The notes under the pieces: model-generated | Database searches by the model: none | Told to the model about the DNA's origin: nothing | What the model saw: only the letters and a program-made list of their open reading frames with translations | Program-made: the position numbers and the translations under genes | Assembly (NCBI GenBank): GCA_020064725.1 | Contig: JAGTWJ010000017.1 | Coordinates: 124,001-188,000 of the forward strand | Reading direction: 5' to 3' | Source: Drechslerella dactyloides | Lineage: Eukaryota; Ascomycota; Orbiliomycetes; Orbiliales; Orbiliaceae | Length of the DNA stretch: 64,000 nt | In this document: positions 13,421-25,299 of the stretch, piece by piece | Position numbering within the stretch: the first letter of the stretch is position 1 | How the letters are laid out: the number at the start of each line of letters is the position of its first letter

Positions 13421-16400
13421 TTAGAAGAGCTTCTTGAACCAACTGAGTCTATTGTTCGCCTTGGGCTTCTCATCGGAATGTTCATCGTAATCGTATTCGC
13501 CGGCGTCATCGTATCTAGGCTCTCTCGTTGTGTAAGAACGTCGCAAGCTCGGTCGTCGGTCTCGTTCGTACTCCTCCTCCTCGGAACCCGATGGCTGCTT
13601 GCTGTAACGGCGACCGTTGCCATTTCCATGATACGACCGATGCCTGGTTAGCTCTTCTTTGGCAGCTTTGAGTTCGTGAGCCTCTTTCCGTGCGGCTCTG
13701 CGGGCATCGCGCCGAATTTCTTCTTCCTCCTCCTTAGTCAGGAGGGGCCGTTCAGGCGATTTCTTGTTGCTGCCGGAGGAATGCTGATCGGCGTTACTAC
13801 TGCCTCGAGGTTTTCCATGTGGCATGTCGTAGGAGGACATGCGTCGCGAAGCGCGTCTCGCAGCTCGAGCGTCCCGTTTGACCATCTTGGCTTCGATCTC
13901 TTCGGGTGAGAGGGATTTGTATCGCTCCTCTCGACGGGCCGCACGACGGACTTCCTTCTCTTGGTCCTTGTCTTCAGATGAGGGTGCTCCACCGCCCCGT
14001 TCGCGGTACTCCGATTTTCGAGACTTGGCTGCTTGAGTGCTGGCGGATGTGGCTCTCGCTTGATACTCCTCCGCAGCGGCCTGGAACTCGGCCTGACGGA
14101 TGCGAGCTTCCTCAGCTTCGGCTTCAAGAGCAGCTTGTCGTAATCTTTCTGATTCCTCAAGTTCTGCCCTTCTCAGCTCCTCGCGTCGGCGTTCAGCTTC
14201 TCTGGCAGCTTTCCGCTGACGGCGCTCCTCCTCTTCACGAGCGATCGCGATCGCAGCTTCCTGTTGTTTCTTGTCGCGACGACGGGCTTCTCGGCGGGCC
14301 TCGCGTTCGGCGTCATCTTCCTTACGAGACTTGGAGGTCTTGGAGCGTCGCATTTCAGGCCGATGCGGAGCGTCTTTTGACTTCCTGCGGGTGGCTTTCT
14401 CGTCAACAGCGGTTCCTAGAAGGCGGTCTGCTTTGGAGTGTCGGCGGCTAGATGAAGGGCCTGAAGAGGAATGTGGTCGAGATTTCTTTGATGATGGTGC
14501 AAGTGCAGCTTCATTGGGCGACTCATCAACACTTTCGTCCCCAGACCTTTTCCTCTGTTCCTCTTCTTCTTCTTCTTCCTCCGCTGCCTCTTCTTCTGGC
14601 TCTTCTACTTCTGCAGGCTCCTCAATCACGGGCTTCTCCGCCCCATCGCCATCGCCATCCTCATCTTCATCCTCATCGATGTCGAAGGCGAGATCTAGTT
14701 TCGCTTGTTCTGTCGCCTCTACTCCATCGACAGGAGCTTCCTCTTCAACTTCGGCTTCAACGACCTCTTCAACGACAGGGCCGTCTTCAGCTGGCTCCTC
14801 GTCCTGGATCTGCTCGGCTTCCTTAGCCTTTCTCCTTTTTCTCTCCTCTCGTCTCTTCTCTTTCGCAGCGACCGCTTCATCATCATACTTCTTGCTCCTT
14901 CGCTTCTCCCGCTCCCTCTCTTTCTCCCGCTCCCTTTCCCTCTCTCTCTCCTTCTCCTTCTCTCTTTCCTTCTCCTCTCTCCTCCTCTCTTTATGGGCCT
15001 TGTGTCGTGCCCGCCGTTCCTCTTCGGTCTCGTCCCGCTTCTTACGCTTCTTCTCTGCGGCTTTGTCGAGGGCAATCTCACCCTTCCGGCCAAATTTAGG
15101 GCCCGGAAAAGGGGTCTCGGGAACCAAGAACTGCTCAATATCCATGCCGCCACCTGGAGTCTTGAGTAGAGCTATGTCATCATGCTCCCGTTCACCGTCT
15201 TCTTCGTCATCTTCAATGATTAACTCTGGCAGCGCATAGGGGTCCTTTACGGATTTGGTATGTTGACTGCTCCTACTACGCTCGCTAGCGGCGCCGTCAG
15301 CAACGGCAACAGCTTCGGGTTCGGCCTCATCGACAGCGTCGGCAATTTCGGGAGCATCAGCATCTTCGCCATCTTCAGCGTCTTGGGCGTCCTCTACAGC
15401 TTCCCCGTATTCGCTAATGGGAGCAGACGCCGGTGAAGCAGGGGCAGCGGGCTCTGATTCTGGTTCGGCTTCGGGTTCAAGCAATACTTGGATGCCCTTC
15501 TTGGCAGCTTTGGCAGCAGCCTTCTCCTCAGCCTTTGCAGCCTTCTCTGCAGCCTTCGCTGCAGCTTTCTCGGCGGCCTGTTTGGCTTTCTCAGCCGCCT
15601 TGGCCTCCTTCTCCTGCTGCTTCGCTTTCGTTTTCGCTTCTCGACGCGCAAGCTCTTCTTCAACTCGACGTTCGAACTCCTCTTTGCGAGCCTTCTCACG
15701 GGCTAACCTTTGCTTCTTAGCAAGTTCTCCAGCGGTAATCTTCTTTTTCGGTTTTGGCGTCTCTGGAACCGGTGCTAATGCGATAAAATTCGATCAAAAA
15801 GGTGAACTCGACCATGTGCAAGACAAAAGGCTTCAACCTACCTTCTTCAGCTAGCGCGTCGTCGCCATCGCCTTCGGCGGCATCTTCAGGAGGTTCTTGA
15901 GCCTCAGCGGGAGCTTCATCGGCTACGTCACCTTCTGGAGCCGGCTCCGAAGCCGGCTCCACAGATTCTGACTCTTCAACCGCCGTTGGTTCGGGCGTCG
16001 GCGGATCCGCCTTCTTCTTGGTAGCGGTTCTCGGTTGTGAGGGAGCGGAGAAAAAGCTCAACAACCCGCCGGTATTCCGTCCCCCGAGTTTCTTTGAGGC
16101 TGACACAGCCTTCTTGTTTTCTGGTTCTGCTGTAGCGGATGCCTCCTCAACAGCCGCGTCCGGTTCAGCAGGCTCTGCTGCATCCGCGGGTGGAGTTGCA
16201 GGTGGAGTCGCAGGCGCTTCCGCAGGTTCGGACTCAGGCTCGGGCTCGGGCTCGGGCTCCTTCTTCTTTGTCACAGTCTTTTTCCTCGCCGGAGTAGGCT
16301 GTGAGAAAAGCGATAGGCCAGAACTTTGTCTCTGTGTACTCGCTCTCGTTGGAGTTTTGATGCTCTTGACAGCAGCAGTCTTCGAAGTCGGCTGGTCCGT

Positions 16401-19400
16401 GCCGAGTAATTTGGCGGCTCTAATAGGGAAAATGTCAGGCTACAATTATCTTCTCGGTTTGTTTCACTTGCATCGAGGACAGAACGGTCGCGGGAACATA
16501 CTTTGAAGAAACTCGCGGCGTCTCCTCAACCTCTTCCAGTTCCAGTTCTGGGACAGGATCCGGTTTGGATGCGGGTGCGGTTGCCAGTGCTGAGTCTCCA
16601 CGGGGCGCATGCGACGGCCGTCGCTTCGCTCCGAAGAGCGCCCATGGATCTACGCCGCCTGAAGCCGTAGCGTCGGGTATTTCGAAAGCACCGATGTCTA
16701 GTTCTTGGAACGCTCTTTCGGATTTGTCTTGCTCGCCGGGTCCCTCAACCGGTCGAGCCTCCTCCTTGGTCTCTTCAGCTGGTGGGTCTTCGGCCGGAGG
16801 CGCGACCACAGGCGCGGGAGCGGCTTCCTTTTCTTTTTGCGACTTTCTGGCAGCTCGCCTGGCTGCCTTTTCGGCTGCTGCTGCTCGCTCCTTCTCTGCC
16901 CTTTCCTCTCTGTCCCTTGCAAGTTGTTCCCTCAGCAGCTGCGCCCGAGTCGGCTTGGGCTGCTTTTGCTCAGTGACCAGCGCCTTCTTGGTTTTTTTCG
17001 GTAATGCTTGGGAGGGAGCAGGATCTGCCGGAGCGGGCTCTGGAGCGGGTTGCTCTTCAGCCGCGGTATCTGGTATCGGAGCGGGCTCTTCGACTGGGTC
17101 TTCGGCGGGTTCTTCTTTCGCAGGGACGTCGTCTTCCGGGGACGGAGATGCTTGGGGTAAGACAGGCTCCTCCTTCAGATTTATACAGATGAAAGGATCA
17201 CAGTCGTCAGTTGAGGCGCACAGACGGGCCGAAACGGGCTAATTCACGCGAGAAAACCGCAACACCACGGAAAGGAGCGATGGGAAACGCGGCGAAGGAA
17301 TCCGTAGTCTTGCAAGACAGACGGAAGCGGAGGATCGCGACGATGGAAGGAGGGAAGGGGGAGGGAAGGGTGTTTATCGCAGCAGCCAGAGAAACGGCGG
17401 CGGGCTGGCATTCCGGCGCCAGCCTTACGTGTGTCCACGCCTGCCATGCCAATGCCATAATAAGATAATACTGCCTATAATCTTATTATTGCGTGGCAGT
17501 CTCGCGCCTTAATTTCGGCTGAGGAGGAGACGGACAGGCAGCCGGACAGGGGCGCTGCGTTGGACCCGCACGTTACGCCACGGCTGCGGGTTTTTGCTGG
17601 TGGCGGTGCCCGACTGGGTAATTGTCATCCGCTTCACAAGAACCGCATCCGTGGAAGCTGCCAGAACGAGGGCCAAGCCCAGCATCCTGTCACAACATGC
17701 GCCAGCCATTGCGTCTCCGCTCCCTCACCCTCGTTCTCTCCAGTCGCTCTTTCCCATGTCGCCGACGGTAACGGGTGCGACTCCGGCCGGTTTAGTCTAG
17801 CCGCAGGGCTGCAGAACTGGAGCCGGGGGGTTACGAAGCATCCCGTTCTACGGCTGCTCCTCTATCGGCCTCTTTCGGCGGCCAATTGCGGCCCCTCGCA
17901 TCCGCCCAACCCGCACGGGACTTCGAGAAACGCAACAAAACGGACAATGGATATCACTCGGACGGGAAGCTCTCTCTTACCTTGACTGGACCCCCTCCGC
18001 CACCAAAATAAGATCCCCAAAATCCTCTCCTCTCAGTCTTGGGCGCCGCCGGGTAAGGTTCTTCGATCTCCAACTGGAGCAACTCATGAGCTTGCTTCTC
18101 TGGTTCCGGTGCAGGCGGTTCGTCCGCTTTCGACTCCGGCTCGGGTTCTGGTGTCGTTTTTGGCTCGGTGGCTGGCGATGCTTCGTCCACAACAGGAGGG
18201 GCAGGCTCTGGCGTGCTTTCGGGCTCGGGCACCTGTTCTTTTACCTTCTTACTTGCCAGCCTCCTCTCAGAAATCAATTCCGCTGCTTTGCCTGTTGCCT
18301 TGAGTTTCGTCGAGAACGGCAAATCATTCTTTACTGTTGTTGTTTTGAACGGTATCTCTACAGGGGCGGCAGCCGGGATTTTTGAAGCCCGTTTCACGCG
18401 AGATCCCCATGGGGTACTTTCAACTTCCTCGACTGGAGCCGGGGTTGGAGTTGGGACTGAGGCCGGGGCTATTGCTGGGACTGAGGCCGGGATTGTTGCC
18501 GGAGCCGGAGTCGTAGTCTGAGCTGGAACCGTGGTCTTGACCGGTGCTCTCTTAACTCGAGTCCCAAATAGCGTGCTCCCAACTTCGACAGGTGCGACCT
18601 GGATAGCTTCCTCGACTTTCGGCTCTGGAACTATCAGCTTTTCGACCTTTGGCGCCACTGGCTTCTCAACCTCCGATACTCGTGGCTTCTCGAACCTGGA
18701 CGCCACCGGCTTCTCGAGCTTCGATGTTGGCAGCTTATCGAGTTTTGATATTGGCGCCTTCTCAAGCTTTGATATGGGCGCCTTCTCGGGCTGTGACGTC
18801 AGCGACTTTTCCAGCTGTGATGCTGGCTTTTCGAGCTTTGATGCTTGCGGTTTGTCGAATTTCGACGTCAGCGTCCTGTCAAGTTTTGACGCTAGAGGCC
18901 TATCCAATCTCGATACTAGCGGTTTCTCGACCTTGGATTCTTCAATCACAGGTTCAATCAACGGTTCCGTTTTCGGCGGTGTTGGTGTCAATAAAGCCGT
19001 CTTCGGCGGCTCTTGGCTAGTCTTTTTGAGGCGGTCCCGTTGCGATTTGAGCGTGAACGAAGGATACTCATCCTCAGGTGGAATCGGTGGCGGCACTTCT
19101 ACGGATAAAACTTGCTCTTGGACCTGTTTTTCCGAATCGATTGGTGCGGGATTGGGGGAATGCGATTTGAACGAGGTGCTCCCAAAACTTCTTTTCGAAG
19201 TATGCGATGATCCGAACATACCCCAATTATCGTCCCCGGTATTGAAGTCGTCAGTCCCAAAGTTGGCAGTCAAAAAAGAGTTAGCGTTCTGCTTGATCGG
19301 CATGGCTTGGGTTCGTGGCTCGGGCTCCGGTTGCGGCGGTTGCGGCGGCTGCTGCAGCGGTGGTGGTGAAGGAGGACGTTCGACTGCAACGTCAACGACA

Positions 19401-20515
19401 GCCTTCTTCGCAGCACCCCAGATCGACCTCCAGCCCAGCCCACTCGACTTTTCTTCTTTCTTCGGTTCCTCTTTCTTGGGAGGCGGTGCGGCTGCGGCAG
19501 ACTCCCAGAACGAGGATGATGCATTCCTTCGCGCTTCCTCTGCCTCCCGCGCTTCTCGCTCTCTCTTTTCACGAGCCAATCGCATTCTCTCCTCCCTCTC
19601 TTTGCGCTCTCGCTCTACCGCTTCTTGCGCCTCTCTTTCCTTCCTCTCCCTCTCCTCTTTCTCCTTCTTCAATCTCTCGCTTCGAACTTTCTTGGCCTGC
19701 TCAAGCTCGAGCATCCTGGCCTCTTTCTCTCTGGCAGCGGCTTCTTCCTCACGCCTTTGCCTCTCAAGCTCCTTCTCCATCGCAATTCTCGCCTCCTCTT
19801 CCTCTTGTCTCTTCTTCTCTGCTGCTTCTTCCTCTAGTCGCTTTCTCTCAGCCTCTTCCTCCTCTTCCTTTTTCTTTCTAGCATCCTCCTCTTCCTTTTT
19901 CCTTCTCTCCTCTTCTCCATCGTCACCACCGGCGCCATTTCCTCCACCCGGGCTCGTCGGACTAATCGGTGTTCCCGGCGAGTCGTTCCAACCCCCTGAG
20001 TTGCCCTTGTTCCCACCACTTCCGCCGTTATTGTTGTTACGATTATTGTTATTGTTCTTCTTCTTTTTTGCGTAAGAACGAATATTCATCGGCTCTTGTT
20101 GAAGGTCGGGGCGGGGAGAGGTTACTGCAGTCGGACTTGTTGGTAGATGTTGAAGAGGTAGTTTGAAGGTGGAGGTGTACGGAGGCGGGATATCATCGTC
20201 GTATGTGGGGGGCAGGTCCTCGCAAACTGGGGCCTTGGTTCCGCAGGCCTCCTGACATGATAAACAAATGCCCGTCAGCAACAGCTCCGATTTGGCTCGA
20301 CACTAGAGCCCGCCAGGAGCCGCGGCACCCACCTGGAATGCTTCAACCAATTTACAATTCAGACTCGCGATAGCCTCGTATCGCGGTACCTCTTCGAACA
20401 GGCCATATCCAGCCAGGTTTTCAAGGTATTCGTATGTTTTTGCATGTTGTCGCAGCTGACCGAACCTCCAGATTCTGCCAGCTTCATCGCTGAGTATCGT
20501 TAAAATATCGGCCAT
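13421..20515 (-). CDS. Giant charged low-complexity coiled-coil protein, five exons
   Basis: The proposed model, on the minus strand, joins 20515-20333, 20251-17981, 17238-16502, 16419-15842 and 15774-13421. All phases fit, giving about 2040 aa. The first 61 residues (starting MADILTILSDEAGRIW) are the only ordinary globular-looking part. Two PPxY motifs follow (about 75-78 and 83-86), then an N/G-rich tract. After that come a K/E/R coiled coil (about 174-312), an 8-residue tandem repeat (503-599), P/E/A-rich linkers, a long second K/E/R region and the C-terminus RLSWFKKLF. I do not recognise the family. The size and charged repeats suggest a structural, tethering or scaffold protein, but that is inference. 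The third intron-exon junction is the weak point: the 742-nt intron (17980-17239) is unusually long, and a second in-frame acceptor exists at 17173. The region could instead be two adjacent genes. Coding sense is clear; gene boundaries are moderately sure. Confidence 0.7.
17239..17980 (-). other. Proposed 742-nt intron, or promoter of a second gene
   Basis: No coding frame continues through this stretch. On the minus strand it starts with a strong GTAAGA donor and ends at GAATTAG, and exons 2 and 3 are both phase 0 across it. An alternative in-frame acceptor (CTGAAG) would start exon 3 at 17172. It contains an A+T-rich hairpin at 17457-17489. I see no in-frame ATG immediately upstream of exon 3, which favours an intron over a new gene start. 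Confidence 0.5.
17457..17489. repeat. A+T-rich inverted repeat (10-bp arms)
   Basis: ATAATAAGAT at 17457-17466 is the exact reverse complement of ATCTTATTAT at 17480-17489, separated by 13 nt. It sits in the proposed long intron of the giant gene. It could fold as a hairpin in RNA. No specific role can be assigned. Confidence 0.8.
18638..18928 (-). repeat. Degenerate 24-bp tandem repeat coding an 8-aa unit
   Basis: Within exon 2 of the giant gene, about twelve consecutive units of roughly P-x-A-S-K-L-E/D-K are encoded (protein residues 503-599). Examples are KPQASKLE, KAPISKLE, KAPISKLD and KLPTSKLE. One unit is seven residues long. The units differ at both protein and DNA level, so the array is old rather than a fresh expansion. 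Confidence 0.85.
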
Positions 20516-23500
20516 CGTAGATCGGGGTATGCGGCGTCGGCGGCGGGAGCGGCGGCGCAGCTATATCGCATGATCCCCGTCGTAGCGAATATCTACTAGG
20601 TAAACACAGCGGCTTTGGTGTTTCGTTCGTCTTCTCGAGCCGCAATCGGTTGCCCAGTTAAGTTCCCGTGCCAAATGGAGGTCGGTTGATGCCTCCAAAA
20701 TACTCCAGGCCCAGAATTCCCAAGTTCCTCAACTCCGCAAATTAAACCTGGAAAACAGCAGGGCGAAAATAGCAGCAAAAAGGAAATACGAATACTCGGA
20801 GAGGGGTCTGTCGTTTGTAGTTTGTATTCAGTAGAGAAGATGGCTATAAACGACGGCAAAAAAAGTAGATGGTCCCTCCTAACGCCTATTGCCGTCTGTT
20901 AATTAAGACGAAGGCGCAGCCAGTCAACTGTTGGCTCCTGTCCCGAACACCCGCTGCTCCTCTAATTTCGCTTGCTATGGAAACTCGGGGCGAAAAGGTC
21001 CAAACCGATTCTAGGCAAAAGCTCAGACCGAAACACGTAAAAACCCGAGTCGCTGCTGTAACGCTGACTGAGATAGAACACAGACAAGCGACTCCTGACT
21101 TTGCTGACTTTTTTGCGCGCGCGAGCGCGAATGAAGATATGGACCAAAAGACACAAGATAGAAAGCCAAAAACTCCGCGGAGAGATAGAATTAAACGGCA
21201 AGGAAAGACAGGTACAAGGCACCGGCAACCAACTAAGCGCTCGAGCTCCAGCAATCCGAGCTGTAAGAAAATAATACCCCGTCAGCCTCTGGAGAGTAGA
21301 CCAAGGTTAGGCCACTTTGAGATCGAAGAGTGAATTTTTCGGAATCGTGAAACCTAGAAACAGTAAAACTCCAGCGCCTGGATAGGAAAGGATAAGGATA
21401 TAACGGACGGGTGGATATATATCTTCCGGTCCCAAGCCAGGCCGTCGTGAGTTGGTCTAACGGCAACGTTAGTGAAGTCGAGCTCCCGAGAGCTCAGACC
21501 GCGCTACGGGACGGGAGAGTCGACAGGCGTAATAATCATTGTACGATATGCCACGAGAAGAGCTAGGGATTGAGCCTGCTTTTGACATCTTGTCGCTGCA
21601 GAATCAATTCCGGCAGCAGACGTGTGTGTACAGCGGTACATGCTTCAATTTAAGTATACGAAGCTCATATGCACCTTCCATGAACTCCTCTGGCGTATGT
21701 TCATCCTCGCATTCCCTGCTGCTGCAGACGTTTCACATAGTTGGTAAGGAATTTGTGGCCTGCCTGCAACTCTTTTTTTTTTTTTTTTTTTTTCTTCCTT
21801 CTGCGCACCCAGTGGAACCATGGACTGGACGCGATAGAACCAGAGCAGAGGACCTCCAAAAATATCGCTGTCCTGCTGCATGGAGCTTCGCGTCCGCATC
21901 CGAGAGATCACAAGGGTCCCGCAGCCAGTCAGTTGTTGCTCCCCTGCAAAATATAGTTAGCGTACCCTCGTGATGCATGCATGTCTGTCGATTCTGCGCA
22001 GACCTTGCAAGTGCATACTTCATACAGTCTCGGAAATGGAGAGTTTATTTCTCGCGCTGTAATTCGACCCCGCATATCATACATCATCAAACGAGGAGCC
22101 TTGCTCGTCCGCCATGGCGGGAGGAATTCGGTCGAGTGCCGAGTTCGGATGGAGGCGAGTGACCTCAGGTCTCGCTCGCTGCCTCCTCGTCTTCCATCAT
22201 CCCACGTATGCGCTGTCAGCCGCTCCCCATGATCATATCTCGATTAGCTCTTTTTGTCTTTCCTCATACCATGGTGTGGTGATAATGGGCATGGTGCGGA
22301 GCACGAGCAAGGGCACTTCCATCTGTCATACCGCTCACCCACATGTTAACAGCTGGCCAGCTCTCTTAAGCTTAATGATAATGAAATATATCATCACCAC
22401 CAAAACACGCGCAAGAGACAAGAAAATTTTTTCTGAAATTAATTTCGGAGCTGCAGCTGTTGGGCATCGCATGAACATCGAATGAGCGCCTCAGATTTGC
22501 TCTGCATTTCATGCATGCACGCAGCTGTGCATTGCAGTCCAGTCGGCGGGCGACGCACAAACCCTTTCCGTAGCCTTGCATTCAAGTAACGCGACGAGAT
22601 CAGAATGTGGTGCCTGCTTTCCCTCTCCAACGAGTACGATCGAAGGATGTGGTAGCTCCACTAAAGCTACCAAGCGTCTACATCTAGCTACCCGTCGACG
22701 CTAACAACGGCAGTAGTATGCTTATCACGGATTTCCGTCCGCCCGCACGTAGACGTAAGCACTTAATCATGTATCTAAAAGGTATCTTAATGTCGAGCGA
22801 TTAAATCAATTTGGAAGCTCTCTCGACTTCCCATTCGCCCAGCTGCATCGAATAACGCAGCCTGGCCCCACCCACCCCATCCTCGACAGGTCATTCGTGG
22901 CGACAAAACCCACATCCTGCACACCAACTCGCATGAGATCCCAACATTTTCTGCAAACATCCTAATTGAGGAAAGCCCACGCGGAAAACAGGCGGCGCTC
23001 AAGCTCAAATGGCGGTGCTCTTTGGATAAAGATCTAGCAGCTGCAGCTGCAATTGCTGGCATTCCTCACAGGAATAACTGACCACAACGATATTTCTGTT
23101 TGCAAATTGATCCTCGAAGAGCTTCCGCCGACAAGACTTGGGGTTTGACTTCCGTCGCACGAGTATCAGCTGTGCGTACACAAGACTCGATCGAACGGCT
23201 GGATGACTTTGCCGGGCCTGCTGCACAACGTGGCCCCCATGCGTAGACACAAGATATTAGTTCCGTTATATATAAATTAACTAACGCATTAGTCAAGTTT
23301 ATCGAATTCTAAACCAATTTCCTTCCATTTTGCACATGATGCTGGTAGCGTTTAGAGGTGTTCTAATCCCCTCAATCCCGGCTTCCACATGAACACAAGG
23401 CCCATCGTCTACCTAGACCTAGGTATCCGGTCCGATGCAACGCGAATATATCCATATCGGCATTAGGACCAAAGATAAGTATAGTATGTACCATGTACGC

Positions 23501-23965
23501 GTACGTGCATACGATAGTCCGACTTCGTGAGCGAATATTTGCACAGACTTTTGATGAGCAGCTGTATACGTAAGCTGAGAGGTACCTCCACATATGTGTC
23601 CTCCTTGGGGAAAGAAAAGAAAGAAAGAAACAACATCAAAGAGACAGACCGCGAACTGAGTGCACCGAAAACTCCTTGCTCCCCTGCCAGCCAGTAAACC
23701 AGGTGCATAATCGATTCAGGTAAGTTCCGCACGGGCGGGACGCAACGTGACGAACCAAGGAATATAATTTGATAACAATAGCTAACAGCAGGAAAAGAAA
23801 ATAAAATATGTAAGTGCGATGCTAAGGTGTACAGATCCATCAGGAAATAAGTAAGCAGGGACTAAATACAATAAGATGTAAATTAACAATAGCAGCGTAT
23901 GGAAATGGAAACTAGTGCCGATATCGTGATATCATGTTGCTAGATTCGGACAGAGCAAAGACCCC
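20516..23965. other. Intergenic region upstream of the giant gene
   Basis: The first several hundred bases should hold the promoter and 5' leader of the minus-strand giant gene. The rest has only short, motif-less frames. The 21-nt poly(T) run at 21773-21793 is the one clear sequence feature. I see no RNA gene. Confidence 0.5.
21773..21793. repeat. Poly(T) tract of 21 nt
   Basis: An uninterrupted run of 21 T residues on the plus strand in non-coding DNA. Homopolymers of this length are common promoter or linker elements in fungi and are also prone to sequencing error in exact length. Confidence 0.95.
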
Positions 23966-24196
23966 CTACCTGACAAGACTCCGAGAAAGGCAGCAGAAGA
24001 GCAGGCTCTGAATGATATACGCCATATTGAAGCCATGAGGATAAAACGACCGTAATATAACCATATGAATGAAAAGAGATATTTCCAAAACGAGTGTGGA
24101 GTTCCTAGAAACGAATGTATGCCAGTGCTATCCTTTCATTAGTGCATCTCGAACACGGTCTCGTGTGTCACACAATGTCTCTTCGGCAAATTCCTA

Positions 24197-25299
24197 TTAT
24201 CTGTCAGCTGGTGGCTTTTTGAAGGTGGTGAAAACAGTCTGCCGACTTACAATGTACTGCCGTGCACTGTTGATAGTGCTAACGCTCTGTTCCATGTACG
24301 CGACTACCTGCATGGCTGTGCCACTTTCTTGATTGCTGTGGACGCTACCAACACTTTCAACATCCATCCCAGTCTCTTCTATGCTAGTCCTGGTAGCTCG
24401 GATATCCCTCTCCATGGCCTTGGCCAGACGTAAAGCGTGAAGGCTTTGGAGAGAATTCCTGACGATCTCTTTCAATATCTCTTCCGGATCTGGTAACGAA
24501 TTCTGGGATTGGCCAAAGTGCTGTGCCGAAAATTGTTGGTAGTGGAAGAAGTGGTCGTCAGGGTAGGACGTGGATGTCGATATGGAAGCATGCGGGGAGC
24601 CACTCGATGAGGCATCGGTTGACGGGTATGATTCGGGTTTCTTCTCTAGAGAAAGCAGACGCTATGGTACAACATTAGCTCGTTAGCTCGCAACACGAAG
24701 AGATGTGAGGCGGCGTTACTCACAATTGCTTGTGCTAAAGTTTCATTAAGGTCATCCACATCCGTCGTCGCCAACCTCGAGCTGGTCGCAGTTGAAGGTA
24801 GGAATGAAGGGGCAGGAGCAAGCGGAAGGGGGCTCAGCAGCTGAGGAGCAGGAGCCAGTCTCGAGTCCTGCAGAAGGTTCCTCGACGGTAGCTTCCTCCT
24901 CGTCACAGGCGACATGGATCCAGAAGGCTCGTATTCCGACATGTTTCTGTAAGCTACCTCAACATCGTTATCCGTCGGGATGGCGCTGAGGCGGCGAGGG
25001 TTCTGCAGCATTGGCGCAGTAGGATAGGGATAAGGATCCGTATTGACGTGGGTGTTTCTCCGGGCTCGTTTCGCCGAATTGGGAGGCCGGAAAGAAGAAC
25101 GTGAATTGCTTCCGGTCGGTCCTGGCGTAGTAGGAGCTGACGGGATGTCGCGAGGGAACAGAGAAGGAGAAGAAGGGCAGTCCATGACCACATCGTCGCT
25201 CTGTGGGGACGACGAAGGCGATAGAGGTATTGTTCCAAACGTGGACGAACGGAATAGCGGGGAAGAGGCTGTACATGAAGCCGTCAGAAGCATCGACAT
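24197..25299 (-). CDS. Hypothetical protein, two or three exons
   Basis: Exon 1 (25299-24724) and exon 2 (24661-24197) join in phase 0 through a 62-nt intron with a GTGAGT donor and a CCATAG acceptor, giving 346 aa ending KPPADR. The N-terminal half is Ser/Pro-rich and looks disordered, with a basic patch SAKRARRNTH that could be a nuclear signal. The C-terminal half is more ordered and helical (EEILKEIVRNSLQSLHALRL). A strong GTAAGT donor at 24250 and a CTAAT...ATAG acceptor at 24128 suggest a further intron and an alternative last exon (24127-23966), which would replace the final residues with a hydrophobic tail. I do not recognise the family. A regulatory or coiled-coil protein is possible, but this is a guess from composition. 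Confidence 0.6.

Noticed and set aside
14271..15239. 322-codon serine-rich plus-strand frame
   Set aside because: It is the antisense shadow of the K/E/R-rich codons of the minus-strand giant gene; GAG/GAA/CGC runs read as serine and leucine on the other strand.
18531..20075. 514-codon Ser/Phe-rich plus-strand frame
   Set aside because: Antisense shadow of exon 2 of the giant gene. The minus strand has splice sites in phase and a sensible protein.
21430..21510. GGTCTAACGG resembling a tRNA A box
   Set aside because: No matching B box follows at tRNA spacing and no cloverleaf can be drawn.
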